Notes under the pieces: generated by a model
What the model was told of the DNA's origin: nothing
The model's input: only the letters and a program-made list of their open reading frames with translations
Databases searched by the model: none
Shown: piece by piece, positions 1-8,042 of the stretch
How positions within the stretch are numbered: the stretch's first letter is position 1
Layout of the letters: every line of letters starts with the position of its first letter
Program-made: the position numbers and the translations under genes
NCBI RefSeq assembly: GCF_003931875.1
Contig: NZ_CP034245.1
Coordinates: 1,116,001 to 1,180,000, forward strand
Direction: 5' to 3'
Length of the DNA stretch: 64,000 bases
DNA from: Microbacterium sp. 10M-3C3
GTDB lineage: Bacteria > Actinomycetota > Actinomycetes > Actinomycetales > Microbacteriaceae

Positions 1-1179
1 GACCGATCCGAGCAGGCGCAGCGACGACAGGTCGAAGCGCTGCGGCACCTCGCGTCCGATCTTCATGAACGAGCGGATCGCCGTCGGCGCGGTGTAGAAG
101 ACGGTGACGCCGTACTTCTCCACGATCTCCCACCAGCGGCCCGGATGCGGTGCATCCGGCGTTCCTTCGTACAGCACCTGCGTCGCGCCGTTGGCGAGCG
201 GGCCGTACGTCACGTACGTGTGCCCGGTGATCCAGCCCACGTCCGCAGTGCACCAGTACACGTCGGACTCGGGGTGGATGTCGTGCACGACCTGGTTGGT
301 GAACGCCGCCTGCGTCAGGTAGCCGCCGGACGTGTGCAGGATGCCCTTGGGCTTCCCGGTCGTCCCCGAGGTGTAGAGAATGAACAGCGGGTTCTCCGCG
401 GGGAAGGGCTGCGCCTCGTGATCGGCGGATGCGGCGGGCACGGCGTCGTGCCACCAGATGTCGCGGTCGGGGTTCCAGTCGACGTCGTTGCCGCCGCGAC
501 GGACGACGATCACGTGCTCGACCGTCTCCTGCACCCCCGAGCCGTTGCGGTCGGCGAGCGCCATGTCCACCGCCGGCTTCAGCGGGGACACCTTTCCCTT
601 GCGGTAGCCGCCGTCGGCGGTGATGACGACCTTCGCGCCGGCGTCGTCGATGCGGGCGCGCAGGCTGTCGGCGGAGAACCCGCCGAAGACCACCGAGTGC
701 ACCGCGCCGATGCGCGCGACGGCGAGCATCGAGGCCACCGCCTCGGGGATCATCGGGAGATAGATCGCGACGCGATCGCCGGCGCCGACGCCGAGCTCCG
801 TCAGGACGTTCGCGACGCGCTTGACCTCCTCGGTGAGCTCGGCGTACGTGACGCGGCGCTCGTCGCCCGGCTCGCCCTCCCACAGCAGCGCGAGGCGGTC
901 GCCGTTTCCCGCCTCGACGTGACGGTCCAGGCAGTTGTACGCGACGTTGAGCTGGCCGTCGGCGAACCACGTCGCGAAGGGCGGGTTCGACCAGTCCAGG
1001 CCCTGCGTGAACGGCGTGTGCCAGTGCACGAGCTCACGCGCCTGATCCGCCCAGAACCTCTCCCGATCCGCGGCGGCGCGCTCGTACAGCTCGGCGGTCG
1101 CGACGGCTTCGGCCGCGAACCCCTCGGGCGGCGCGAAGCGGCGGTTCTCGGAGAGGAGGTGGTCGATCTGGCTGCTCAT
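1..1179 (-). CDS. acs: Acetyl-CoA synthetase (acetate--CoA ligase), N-terminal part
   Basis: Partial gene running off the left edge; about 393 N-terminal residues are present, starting at an ATG (complement of 1177-1179). It activates acetate with ATP and CoA to acetyl-CoA in the cytoplasm. The N-terminal stretch has the family's AMP-forming ligase lead-in, and the phosphate-binding A3 motif YTSGTTGKPKGI is readable near residue 265, followed by WCTADVGWITGH. A GAAGGAGCG ribosome-binding stretch lies just upstream on the minus strand. Acs next to a 6C RNA and a tad locus matches the order around Rv3667-Rv3654c in Mycobacterium tuberculosis (established synteny, from memory). The C-terminal lid and acetylatable lysine lie outside the window. 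Confidence 0.95.
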   Translation of the reverse strand, partial: MSSQIDHLLSENRRFAPPEGFAAEAVATAELYERAAADRERFWADQARELVHWHTPFTQGLDWSNPPFATWFADGQLNVAYNCLDRHVEAGNGDRLALLWEGEPGDERRVTYAELTEEVKRVANVLTELGVGAGDRVAIYLPMIPEAVASMLAVARIGAVHSVVFGGFSADSLRARIDDAGAKVVITADGGYRKGKVSPLKPAVDMALADRNGSGVQETVEHVIVVRRGGNDVDWNPDRDIWWHDAVPAASADHEAQPFPAENPLFILYTSGTTGKPKGILHTSGGYLTQAAFTNQVVHDIHPESDVYWCTADVGWITGHTYVTYGPLANGATQVLYEGTPDAPHPGRWWEIVEKYGVTVFYTAPTAIRSFMKIGREVPQRFDLSSLRLLGSV

Positions 1180-1321
1180 GTGCGCGCTCCTTCGCGGGAC
1201 AGGATCGCGCCGCCGGGGCGGCGCGCCGTGGCCAGGGTAACGCCGCCCCCGCACGGCGAATACCTCCGATAGTTGGGGCCCGTGCGCCCTGGGAATCTGC
1301 TCATCCGTGAGCGAACGCGAT

Positions 1322-1349
1322 TTGCCGCTCCGGCGCGGGCGGTTACGCT
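1322..1349 (+). promoter_or_regulatory. Candidate sigma-A promoter for the 6C RNA
   Basis: TTGCCG at 1322-1327 and TACGCT at 1344-1349 are separated by 16 bases. They sit a few bases upstream of the folded RNA described next, so a start near 1356 is expected. Inferred from spacing and sequence only. Confidence 0.5.
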
Positions 1350-1355
1350 AGAAGA

Positions 1356-1464
1356 GCCCGGACATCGATTCGGTATCCGCGTCGGGCGAGACCCCCCAAC
1401 ATTCGCCCGGCCGCGGCGGCGGCATCCCGTTTCCCCCAGATGGGATGCCGCCCTCTCCTTCTTC
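1356..1464 (+). ncRNA. 6C-type small RNA (B11-like)
   Basis: Two consecutive stem-loops carry the defining cytosine-rich loops of the actinobacterial 6C RNA. Stem 1 pairs CGGGCGA (1383-1389) with TCGCCCG (1403-1409), with CCCCCC at 1392-1397 in its loop. Stem 2 pairs GGCGGCATCCC (1418-1428) with GGGATGCCGCC (1442-1452) perfectly, with CCCCC in the loop, followed by a pyrimidine-rich CTCTCCTTCTT tail that would act as terminator. In M. tuberculosis the homologue B11 lies next to the ssd/tad cluster and regulates mRNAs through the C-rich loops; the position here, directly upstream of tadA, fits that. Both ends are estimates. Confidence 0.82.
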
Positions 1465-1606
1465 CCGGCGTCCGGCCGCGTTCTTCCCGGCGTTCGGCGG
1501 CGCCGTCCGCGAGGCTCCTCCTCCCCAGACCGCTCCCGCGCGCGGTCGTCCACGGCCCCTCGCGTCGCGGAGTTCGACGTCTGCCGTCGGCGCTTAGCGT
1601 CACGGC

Positions 1607-2632
1607 ATGTCCGAAGCGTTCGTCGTGGTCCCGCGTCGCCCCGCCGCGATCGCCGTCGCCGCGGCCCGCCCCGAACCGGCGACGAGCGCGACCCTGGACG
1701 ACGTCCTCGCGCCGTTCGCGCGGTACCTCGCCGACGACCGTGTCACCGACCTGTTCGTCAACGGCGCCGACGGGCTCTTCGTGGATCGCGGCGCCGGCAC
1801 CGAGCGCGTCCGGGAGTGGCGCGCGGGCGAGGCCGATGTGCGCGCGCTCGCCGTCGCCCTGATCGGTGCGGGCGGTCGGCACCTCGACGACGCGACGCCG
1901 TGCGTCGACGTGCGCCTTCAGGGCGGCGTGCGCGTGCACGCCGTGCTGCCGCCGATCGCCCTCGCGGGCACGACGCTCTCGGTGCGCGTCCCGCGGGTGC
2001 TCGCGCCCGATCTCGACACGCTCGCCGCCCGTGGCCTCACGGATGCGGCGGGCGCGAACGCCCTGCGGCGTCTCGTCGCCGACCGCGTCAACTTCCTCAT
2101 CACGGGGGCCGCCGGATCGGGTAAGACGACCCTGCTGGCCGCCCTCCTCTCGGAGGCGGCGCCCACCGAGCGCATCGTCACGATCGAGGACGTGGCGGAG
2201 CTGCATCCGCGCCACCCCCACCACGTCGCCCTCGAAGCGCGGCAGCCCAACCTCGAAGGAGCGGGCGGCGTCGACCTCGCACGGCTCGTGCGCGAGGCGC
2301 TCCGGATGCGTCCCGACCGGCTCGTGGTGGGGGAGTGTCGTGGCGCCGAGGTGCGGGAGCTGCTCGGCGCGCTCAACACCGGGCACGACGGCGGCGCCGG
2401 GACCCTGCACGCGGGAGGGCTGGACGACGTGCCCGCGCGGCTGGAGGCGCTCGGGGCGCTCGTGGGGTGGGACGATCTCGCGCTGGCGCGGCAGGCGGTG
2501 AGTGCGTTCGGTGCGATCGTCCACCTCGCGCGCGGCGCCGACGGCGTGCGTCGCCTCGTCGGCATGGGGACGCCTGTGCTCGACTCCCGGGGGCGACTGG
2601 CCGTGCGCCACGCGGGAACGGGGGCGGCATGA
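1607..2632 (+). CDS. TadA/CpaF-type secretion ATPase of a Flp pilus system
   Basis: 341 residues. A hexameric ATPase expected to power assembly of Flp-type pili at the cytoplasmic membrane. The N-terminal half shows the usual CpaF lead-in (YLADDRVTDLFVNG, about residues 40-53). Walker A GAAGSGKT is at 167-174, followed by IVTIEDVAELHP (Asp box) and MRPDRLVVGECRGAE (Walker B region). It is at the short end for this family, as is usual in Actinobacteria. It heads an operon in which every later gene overlaps or closely follows the previous one. No ssd (Rv3660c-like) gene stands between the 6C RNA and tadA, unlike the mycobacterial locus. Confidence 0.9.
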   Translation: MSEAFVVVPRRPAAIAVAAARPEPATSATLDDVLAPFARYLADDRVTDLFVNGADGLFVDRGAGTERVREWRAGEADVRALAVALIGAGGRHLDDATPCVDVRLQGGVRVHAVLPPIALAGTTLSVRVPRVLAPDLDTLAARGLTDAAGANALRRLVADRVNFLITGAAGSGKTTLLAALLSEAAPTERIVTIEDVAELHPRHPHHVALEARQPNLEGAGGVDLARLVREALRMRPDRLVVGECRGAEVRELLGALNTGHDGGAGTLHAGGLDDVPARLEALGALVGWDDLALARQAVSAFGAIVHLARGADGVRRLVGMGTPVLDSRGRLAVRHAGTGAA

Positions 2633-3585
2633 CCCCGGACGGCCCCCCGGCCCGGCGGCGTCGCCGGGGCCGCCGGCCGGCATCCGGGCGGCGCGTCGCT
2701 CACAAGCGCTCCGCGACACGGCCGGGCGCGGATGCGGCGGCCACGGCCGAGACGGTGCTGCGGCTGTCCGTGCTCGTGCGGGCGGGGCTCGCGCCCGGCC
2801 GCGCGTGGGCCGTGCTCGACGATCAGGGGGACCCGGTTGCGGCGGCCGTCCGCGCCGGTGCCGCCCGAGGCGAGGACATCGCCGACGTGCTGCGCGGATG
2901 CGGACCCGCGTGGCGGGCGGTGGCCGCGGCGTGGCACATCGCGACGGTCGTGGGCGCGCCTCTGTCCGAGACGCTCCGCGACGTGGCGTCGGCGCTCCGC
3001 GACGGCCAGGAAGCCGCCGACGACGTGCGGGTGACGCTCGCCGAGCCGGCGGCGACGGCGAAGCTGATGGGCTGGCTGCCCCTCGTCGCGGTCGTGCTCG
3101 GCATCGCCCTCGGCTTCGACACCGCGGTCGTGCTGACGACGCAGCCCGCCGGCTGGGCATGCCTGGTCGCCGGCGTCGGGCTCGTGCTCGTCGCGAGACG
3201 ATGGAGCTCCGCCCTCGTGCGCCGGGCGGCGCCCGGCGCGGAAATCCCCGGGATGACCCCGGAGCTGTTCGCGATCGCGCTGTCGGGCGGCGCCTCGATC
3301 GACCGCGCCCGCGCGCTCGTGGCGGCGGAGGCCCCTGGCACCGAGCGCGACGTCGACGCCGTGCTCGAGCTGTCCAGATCCGCGGGGGCGCCGGCCGTCG
3401 ACCTCCTGCGGTCCTCGGCGTGGCTCGAGCGACAGCGGGCGCGCACGGATGCGCGCGTGCGGGCGGCGCGTCTCGGGTCGCGCCTGCTCCTGCCGCTCGG
3501 GGTCTGCACCCTGCCCGCGTTCCTGCTGCTCGGCGTCGCCCCGATGCTGCTGAGCATCCTCGCTTCCGGCGTCCTGACGCCGTGA
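2629..3585 (+). CDS. TadB/TadC-like type II secretion F family membrane protein
   Basis: 318 residues; ATG at 2629 overlaps the tadA stop by four bases (ATGA), which decides the start against longer in-frame alternatives. The N-terminus is arginine-rich. A GspF-like domain (about 45-125, ETVLRLSVLVRAGLAPGRAW) is followed by hydrophobic helices near 145-190, a second degenerate GspF-like stretch (about 205-270), and a C-terminal helix. TadB and TadC normally form separate inner-membrane platform proteins; here a single gene covers both halves, so it is either a fusion or the sole platform protein. Inferred to anchor the TadA ATPase. Confidence 0.8.
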   Translation: MTPDGPPARRRRRGRRPASGRRVAHKRSATRPGADAAATAETVLRLSVLVRAGLAPGRAWAVLDDQGDPVAAAVRAGAARGEDIADVLRGCGPAWRAVAAAWHIATVVGAPLSETLRDVASALRDGQEAADDVRVTLAEPAATAKLMGWLPLVAVVLGIALGFDTAVVLTTQPAGWACLVAGVGLVLVARRWSSALVRRAAPGAEIPGMTPELFAIALSGGASIDRARALVAAEAPGTERDVDAVLELSRSAGAPAVDLLRSSAWLERQRARTDARVRAARLGSRLLLPLGVCTLPAFLLLGVAPMLLSILASGVLTP

Positions 3586-3620
3586 CCGGTCGTGCCCGAT
3601 TCGAACGAAGGAGAATCCCG

Positions 3621-3857
3621 ATGTCCCGACACCCCTCGACCACACTCCACGGCGGCGCGGCGCCGCCGATGCCCGAGCTGACCCGCGCGCGAGCGGGCGC
3701 CCTGTTCCTCGACGAGACGGGGGCGGCGACCGCCGAGTATGCGATCGCGACGATGGCGGCCGTCGCCTTCGCGGGGCTGCTCGTCGTCATCATGCGCTCG
3801 GACGAGGTCCGCGGCATCCTCACCGACCTCATCCGTCGCGCGCTGACGGTCGCCTGA
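3621..3857 (+). CDS. DUF4244-type Flp pilin-like protein
   Basis: 78 residues with a good GAAGGAGA ribosome-binding site upstream of ATG 3621. The sequence DETGAATAEYAIATMAAVAFAGLL (from about residue 34) gives the pilin-type Gly/Ala-Thr-Ala-Glu-Tyr signature just before a hydrophobic helix; the glutamate and tyrosine are the positions conserved in Flp pilins. A prepilin peptidase would cut within or before GAATAEY. Placement between the F-type platform gene and the tadE-like genes is the standard one. Likely the major pilin subunit; no prepilin peptidase gene is in the window. Confidence 0.85.
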   Translation: MSRHPSTTLHGGAAPPMPELTRARAGALFLDETGAATAEYAIATMAAVAFAGLLVVIMRSDEVRGILTDLIRRALTVA

Positions 3858-4195
3858 TGCGCCGCCCGCGTCGAGGACTCGGCGAGCGCGGCGCGGTGTC
3901 GGCCGAGTTCGCGGTCGCCACTCCCGCGCTGCTGCTGGTCGTGCTCCTCGGCGTGGGCGCGCTCGGCGTCGGCGCGCGTCAGGTGCGCCTGCAGGACGCG
4001 ACGGCGGATGCGGCGCGCCTCGTCGCCCGCGGCGAAGACCTCGGTCGCGCGGAGGCCGTCGTCGCGGCCGTCGGCGGGCGGCTCGAGGTCGTCGAACGCG
4101 GCGATCTCGTGTGCGCCGTGGCGCGCGCCCCCGCCCCGATCGGGTTCCTGCCCGCACCGTCGGCGGAGTCGTGCGCCCTCGCGGGAGGCCGCTGA
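3857..4195 (+). CDS. TadE-like pseudopilin
   Basis: 112 residues; ATG 3857 shares one base with the preceding stop. The motif ERGAVSAEFAVATPALLLV (about residues 10-28) is the TadE signature: a short basic leader, Glu after the cleavage region, and a hydrophobic helix. The rest is a small exported domain with two cysteines near the C-terminus (CAVARAP and SCALAGG) that could form a disulfide. Expected to be a minor pilin of the Flp apparatus. Confidence 0.82.
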   Translation: MRRPRRGLGERGAVSAEFAVATPALLLVVLLGVGALGVGARQVRLQDATADAARLVARGEDLGRAEAVVAAVGGRLEVVERGDLVCAVARAPAPIGFLPAPSAESCALAGGR

Positions 4196-4512
4196 TGCCC
4201 GGGACGGTCGCCGCCGTCGGCGGCGCGGGGCTTCTGGCCGCGACCGTCGTCGCGCTGTGCGCGGTGGCCGGTGCATCCGCGCACGCGCAGAAGGTGGCGG
4301 CGGCCGCGGATGCGGCGGCGCTGGCCGCGGCCGACGCCGCGAGCGGGGCCGTTCCCGGCGTGCCGTGCGAGCGCGCCGCGGAGGTCGCCGACGCCGCCGG
4401 CGCGAGCGTCGTCCGCTGCGACGTGGACGGCCTCATCGCCACCGTCGCGGTGTCGGCGCCGTGGGGCGCGCTCCCCGCCGAGGCGATCGCGCGCGCCGGC
4501 CCGCCGCCGTGA
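4195..4512 (+). CDS. Rv3654c-like TadE/TadG-family secretion-neighbourhood protein
   Basis: 105 residues, ATG 4195 overlapping the previous stop by one base. One N-terminal hydrophobic helix (about 6-28) is followed by AQKVAAAADAAALAAADAA, the alanine-rich TadG-like segment, then a short domain with two cysteines (VPCERA, VRCDVD). This matches the last protein of the actinobacterial tad locus. Its role in the pilus is unproven in general. The operon ends here; topA starts about 70 bases later. Confidence 0.75.
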   Translation: MPGTVAAVGGAGLLAATVVALCAVAGASAHAQKVAAAADAAALAAADAASGAVPGVPCERAAEVADAAGASVVRCDVDGLIATVAVSAPWGALPAEAIARAGPPP

Positions 4513-4583
4513 TCCGCGACCTTCCGCGGGCCGGCACCCAGCAACCCGTGTGTATGGTGTGCATCGAAGAAAGGACGGCCCCC

Positions 4584-7316
4584 GTGCCCCAGGCCAAGTC
4601 ATCCGGCAGCAAAGCACAGCCTCACGGCAAGAAGCTCGTCATCGTGGAGTCCCCGACCAAGATGCGGTCGATCCAGGGCTACCTCGGCGACGGCTACGAG
4701 GTGCTGAGCTCGGTCGGGCACATCCGCGACCTCGCGAGCAAGAAGGACATCCCCGCGGACAAGAAGGCCGCCTACGGCAAGTACTCGATCGACGTCGAGA
4801 ACGACTTCGACCCCTTCTACGTCGTCAACGATCGCAAGACGAAGACCGTCACCGAGCTCAAGCGCGCACTGAAGGATGCCGACGAGGTCCTGCTCGCCAC
4901 CGATGGCGACCGCGAGGGAGAGGCCATCGCGTGGCACCTGCTCGAGGTGCTCAAGCCCAAGGTGCCGGTGCGGCGCATGGTGTTCCACGAGATCACGAAG
5001 GACGCCATCCGCGAGGCCGTCGACCACACGCGCGAGCTCGACACGTCGCTCGTCGACGCGCAGGAGACCCGCCGCGTGCTCGACCGCCTGTACGGCTGGG
5101 ACGTCTCGCCCGTGCTGTGGCGCAAGGTCGGGTCGGGCCGCGAGGGGCAGGCGCTCAGCGCCGGCCGCGTGCAGTCGGCGGCCACCCGTCTCGTCGTCGA
5201 CCGGGAGCGCGAGCGCATCGCGTTCGTCTCGGCGTCGTACTGGGACGTCGAGGCGACGGCGGTGCAGTCCGACAGCGCGTTCACGACCCGCCTCGTGCGG
5301 GTGGACGGTGCCGCGCTCGCCCGCGGCACCGATTTCGACGACCGCGGACAGCTGAAGAAGGCCGTCGTCGCGCTCGACGAGGGCGCCGCGCGCCTGCTCG
5401 CCGAGGCGATCGCTGCCGCCGGCGAGGCATCCGTGACCGCCGTGGAGGCCAAGCCCGGCACGCGCAGCCCCAAGCCCCCGTTCACGACGTCGACCCTGCA
5501 GCAGGAGGCCGGACGCAAGCTCTCGATGAGCGCCAAGCACGCGATGAGCGTCGCGCAGCGCCTCTACGAGAAGGGGTACATCACCTATATGCGCACCGAC
5601 TCGACCGCCCTGTCGTCGCAGGCGGTCACGGCGGCGCGCGAGCAGGCGGTCGCCCTGTACGGCGACAAGGCCGTGCCGCCGAACCCGCGCGTGTACCGCA
5701 ACAACGCCAAGAACGCCCAGGAGGCGCACGAGGCGATCCGCCCCTCCGGCGAGGTGTTCCGCACGCCGGCGTCCGTCGCGAGCGCGCTCGACCGCGACGA
5801 GCAGCGGCTGTATGACCTGGTGTGGAAGCGCACGGTCGCCAGCCAGATGTCCGACGCGAAGTACGAGACCACGACCGTGACCCTGCGCGTGCAGGCGGGG
5901 GAGCAGGTGGCCGAGTTCACCGCATCCGGCACCGTCTACACCTTCAAGGGCTTCCTCGAGGCCTATGAGGAAGGACGCGACGAGAAGCGCGGCGACGCCG
6001 ACAAGAGCGAGGACCAGTCGCTCCCGGCCCTGGCCGTGGGCGACGTGCTGCGCGTGCGCGACGTCGAGCCGAAGGGTCACGCGACCTCCCCGAAGCCGCG
6101 GTACACCGAGGCCAGCCTCGTGAAAGCGCTCGAGGAGAAGGGCATCGGGCGTCCCTCGACGTTCGCGAGCATCATCGACGTGATCCTCGACCGCGGGTAC
6201 GTCACCAAGCGCGGGCAGGCGCTCGTGCCCAGCTGGCTCGCGTTCAGCGTCGTGCGCCTGCTCGAGCAGCACTTCGCCGACCTCGTCGACTACGACTTCA
6301 CCGCCGCGCTCGAGGACGACCTCGATCGCATCGCCCGCGGCGAGCAGAAGCGCAGCGAATGGCTCCGCTCCTTCTACTTCGGCTCCGACGACCAGGTGGG
6401 CCTGCGCAACATCGTCGACAATCTCGGCGAGATCGACGCCCGCGAGCTCAACTCCACGCGCATCACCGACACCGCGACGCTCCGCTTCGGCAAGTACGGC
6501 CCCTACCTCGAGGTCGTCGACCCCGCACAGCCCGACGCGAAGCCGCGCATCGTCAACATCCCGGACGACCTCGCTCCCGACGAGCTCACGCCCGCGAAGG
6601 CGCAGGAGCTCATCGACGCCCCCGTCGCCGGCGACCGCGTGCTCGGCGAGAACCCCGAGAACGGCAAGCTCGTCGTGGTGAAGGACGGCCGTTACGGTCC
6701 GTACGTGCAGGAGGTCGACCCCGACGAGCCGGACGACGTCGACGAGGCGACCGGCGAGGTCGCGACCAAGAAGAAGACGGCGAAGAAGGACGCGCCGAAG
6801 CCGCGCACCGCGTCGCTGTTCCGCTCCATGTCGCCCGAGACGATCGACCTCGACACCGCCCTGCAGCTGCTCACGCTGCCGCGCATCGTGGGCGCCGACC
6901 CCGAGTCGGGGGAGGAGATCACGGCGCAGAACGGCCGGTTCGGTCCGTACCTGAAGAAGGGCACCGATTCCCGATCGCTGGACTCCGAGCAGCAGATCTT
7001 CGACATCACGCTCGAGGAGGCGCTCGTGAAGTACGCCGAGCCGAAGTACGGCGCGCGTCGCGCGTCGAGCGCCCTCAAGGAGTTCGACAACGATCCGACC
7101 AGCGGCAAGCCGATCCGCCTGCGCGACGGCCGCTTCGGACCGTACGTCACCGACGGCGAGACGAACGCGACGATCCCGCGCGGCGAGAACGCGATGGACG
7201 TGACCTTCGAGCGGGCCGTGCAGCTGCTCGCCGACAAGCGCGCGAAGGGGCCCGCCCCCAAGCGCACGGCGCGCAAGACCACGACGACCCGCAAGACGCC
7301 GGCCAAGAAGTCGTGA
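4584..7316 (+). CDS. topA: DNA topoisomerase I
   Basis: 910 residues. Relaxes negative supercoils by single-strand cutting. GTG 4584 is chosen because GAAAGGA lies about nine bases upstream; the in-frame ATG at 4554 is too far upstream of it. The Toprim domain begins KKLVIVESPTKM (about 16-27) and contains the DGDREGEAIAWH acidic motif. The catalytic tyrosine is Tyr335 in YITYMRTDST. The C-terminal region has several GRFGPY/GKYGPY repeats instead of zinc fingers, and a Lys/Arg-rich tail (KRTARKTTTTRKTPAKKS), both usual in Actinobacteria. TATGGT near 4553 could be its -10 element. Confidence 0.97.
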   Translation: MPQAKSSGSKAQPHGKKLVIVESPTKMRSIQGYLGDGYEVLSSVGHIRDLASKKDIPADKKAAYGKYSIDVENDFDPFYVVNDRKTKTVTELKRALKDADEVLLATDGDREGEAIAWHLLEVLKPKVPVRRMVFHEITKDAIREAVDHTRELDTSLVDAQETRRVLDRLYGWDVSPVLWRKVGSGREGQALSAGRVQSAATRLVVDRERERIAFVSASYWDVEATAVQSDSAFTTRLVRVDGAALARGTDFDDRGQLKKAVVALDEGAARLLAEAIAAAGEASVTAVEAKPGTRSPKPPFTTSTLQQEAGRKLSMSAKHAMSVAQRLYEKGYITYMRTDSTALSSQAVTAAREQAVALYGDKAVPPNPRVYRNNAKNAQEAHEAIRPSGEVFRTPASVASALDRDEQRLYDLVWKRTVASQMSDAKYETTTVTLRVQAGEQVAEFTASGTVYTFKGFLEAYEEGRDEKRGDADKSEDQSLPALAVGDVLRVRDVEPKGHATSPKPRYTEASLVKALEEKGIGRPSTFASIIDVILDRGYVTKRGQALVPSWLAFSVVRLLEQHFADLVDYDFTAALEDDLDRIARGEQKRSEWLRSFYFGSDDQVGLRNIVDNLGEIDARELNSTRITDTATLRFGKYGPYLEVVDPAQPDAKPRIVNIPDDLAPDELTPAKAQELIDAPVAGDRVLGENPENGKLVVVKDGRYGPYVQEVDPDEPDDVDEATGEVATKKKTAKKDAPKPRTASLFRSMSPETIDLDTALQLLTLPRIVGADPESGEEITAQNGRFGPYLKKGTDSRSLDSEQQIFDITLEEALVKYAEPKYGARRASSALKEFDNDPTSGKPIRLRDGRFGPYVTDGETNATIPRGENAMDVTFERAVQLLADKRAKGPAPKRTARKTTTTRKTPAKKS

Positions 7317-7936
7317 GCGCGGGCCTGTTCGTCACGCTCGAGGGCGGCGACGGCGCGGGCAAGACGACCCAGGCGCGGATGCTGGAGGACTGGCTCGTCG
7401 CGTCCGGCCGCACCGTCGTGCGCACGCGCGAGCCGGGCGGCACCGACGTCGGCGTGCTGATCCGCGACATCGTCCTGCACCATCGCGGCGACATCGCGCC
7501 GCGGGCCGAAGCGCTCCTGTACGCCGCCGATCGCGCCCACCACGTGGCATCCATCGTGCGTCCCGCACTCGAGCGCGGCGACGTCGTGGTGCAGGACCGC
7601 TACCTCGACTCCTCGGTCGCCTACCAGGGTGCGGGCCGCGTGCTCGACGGCGACGAGGTCCGTCAGCTGTCGCTGTGGGCGACGGGCGGCCTTCTGCCCG
7701 ATCTGACGGTGCTGCTCGACCTCGACCCCGCGCGGGCGCGGGCGCGACTGGACGCCGACGACAAGCCGTTCGATCGGCTCGAGTCCGAGCGCGACGACTT
7801 CCACGCGCGCGTGCGGGAGGCGTTCCTCGCGCTCGCCGCCGCCGAGCCCGAGCGCTTCCTCGTGCTCGACGCCGCCCGCGCGCCCGAGGAGCTCGGCGCC
7901 GACATCCGCGCGCGCGTGTCCGCTCTGCTCGCGTGA
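7313..7936 (+). CDS. tmk: Thymidylate kinase
   Basis: 207 residues. Phosphorylates dTMP to dTDP for DNA synthesis. GTG 7313 overlaps the topA stop (GTGA), indicating translational coupling. P-loop LEGGDGAGKTTQ is at about 8-19; the substrate motif TREPGGT and the DRYLDSSVAYQG motif follow. Length is typical. The topA-tmk-holB order is common in Actinobacteria. Confidence 0.95.
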   Translation: MSAGLFVTLEGGDGAGKTTQARMLEDWLVASGRTVVRTREPGGTDVGVLIRDIVLHHRGDIAPRAEALLYAADRAHHVASIVRPALERGDVVVQDRYLDSSVAYQGAGRVLDGDEVRQLSLWATGGLLPDLTVLLDLDPARARARLDADDKPFDRLESERDDFHARVREAFLALAAAEPERFLVLDAARAPEELGADIRARVSALLA

Positions 7937-7940
7937 GTCT

Positions 7941-7999
7941 GCGAGAACGCGCCCGTGCACGCTTTTCGGCCGCGGCACCGTGCATGCGCGCGTTCTCGC
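7941..7999. terminator. Long imperfect inverted repeat between tmk and holB
   Basis: Arms 7941-7961 and 7979-7999 match at 19 of 21 positions around a 17-base loop. Each arm contains GCGAGAACGCGC or its complement. No T-run follows, so it may be an attenuator or RNA-processing site rather than a classical terminator. The remaining bases up to holB hold only its ribosome-binding region (GGTGGGAGG). Confidence 0.55.
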
Positions 8000-8042
8000 G
8001 GGCCGGCCGGGCGGGTCGGAGGGCGAGATTAGGGTGGGAGGC

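Noticed and set aside
1343..4276. A 977-codon open frame on the minus strand across the tad genes
   Set aside because: Arg/Pro-rich composition without domains; it is the antisense shadow of the high-GC tad operon, whose plus-strand proteins carry clear motifs.
4008..4583. Extended N-terminus for topoisomerase I
   Set aside because: The extra residues are Arg-rich translation of the tad genes; GTG 4584 has a proper ribosome-binding site.
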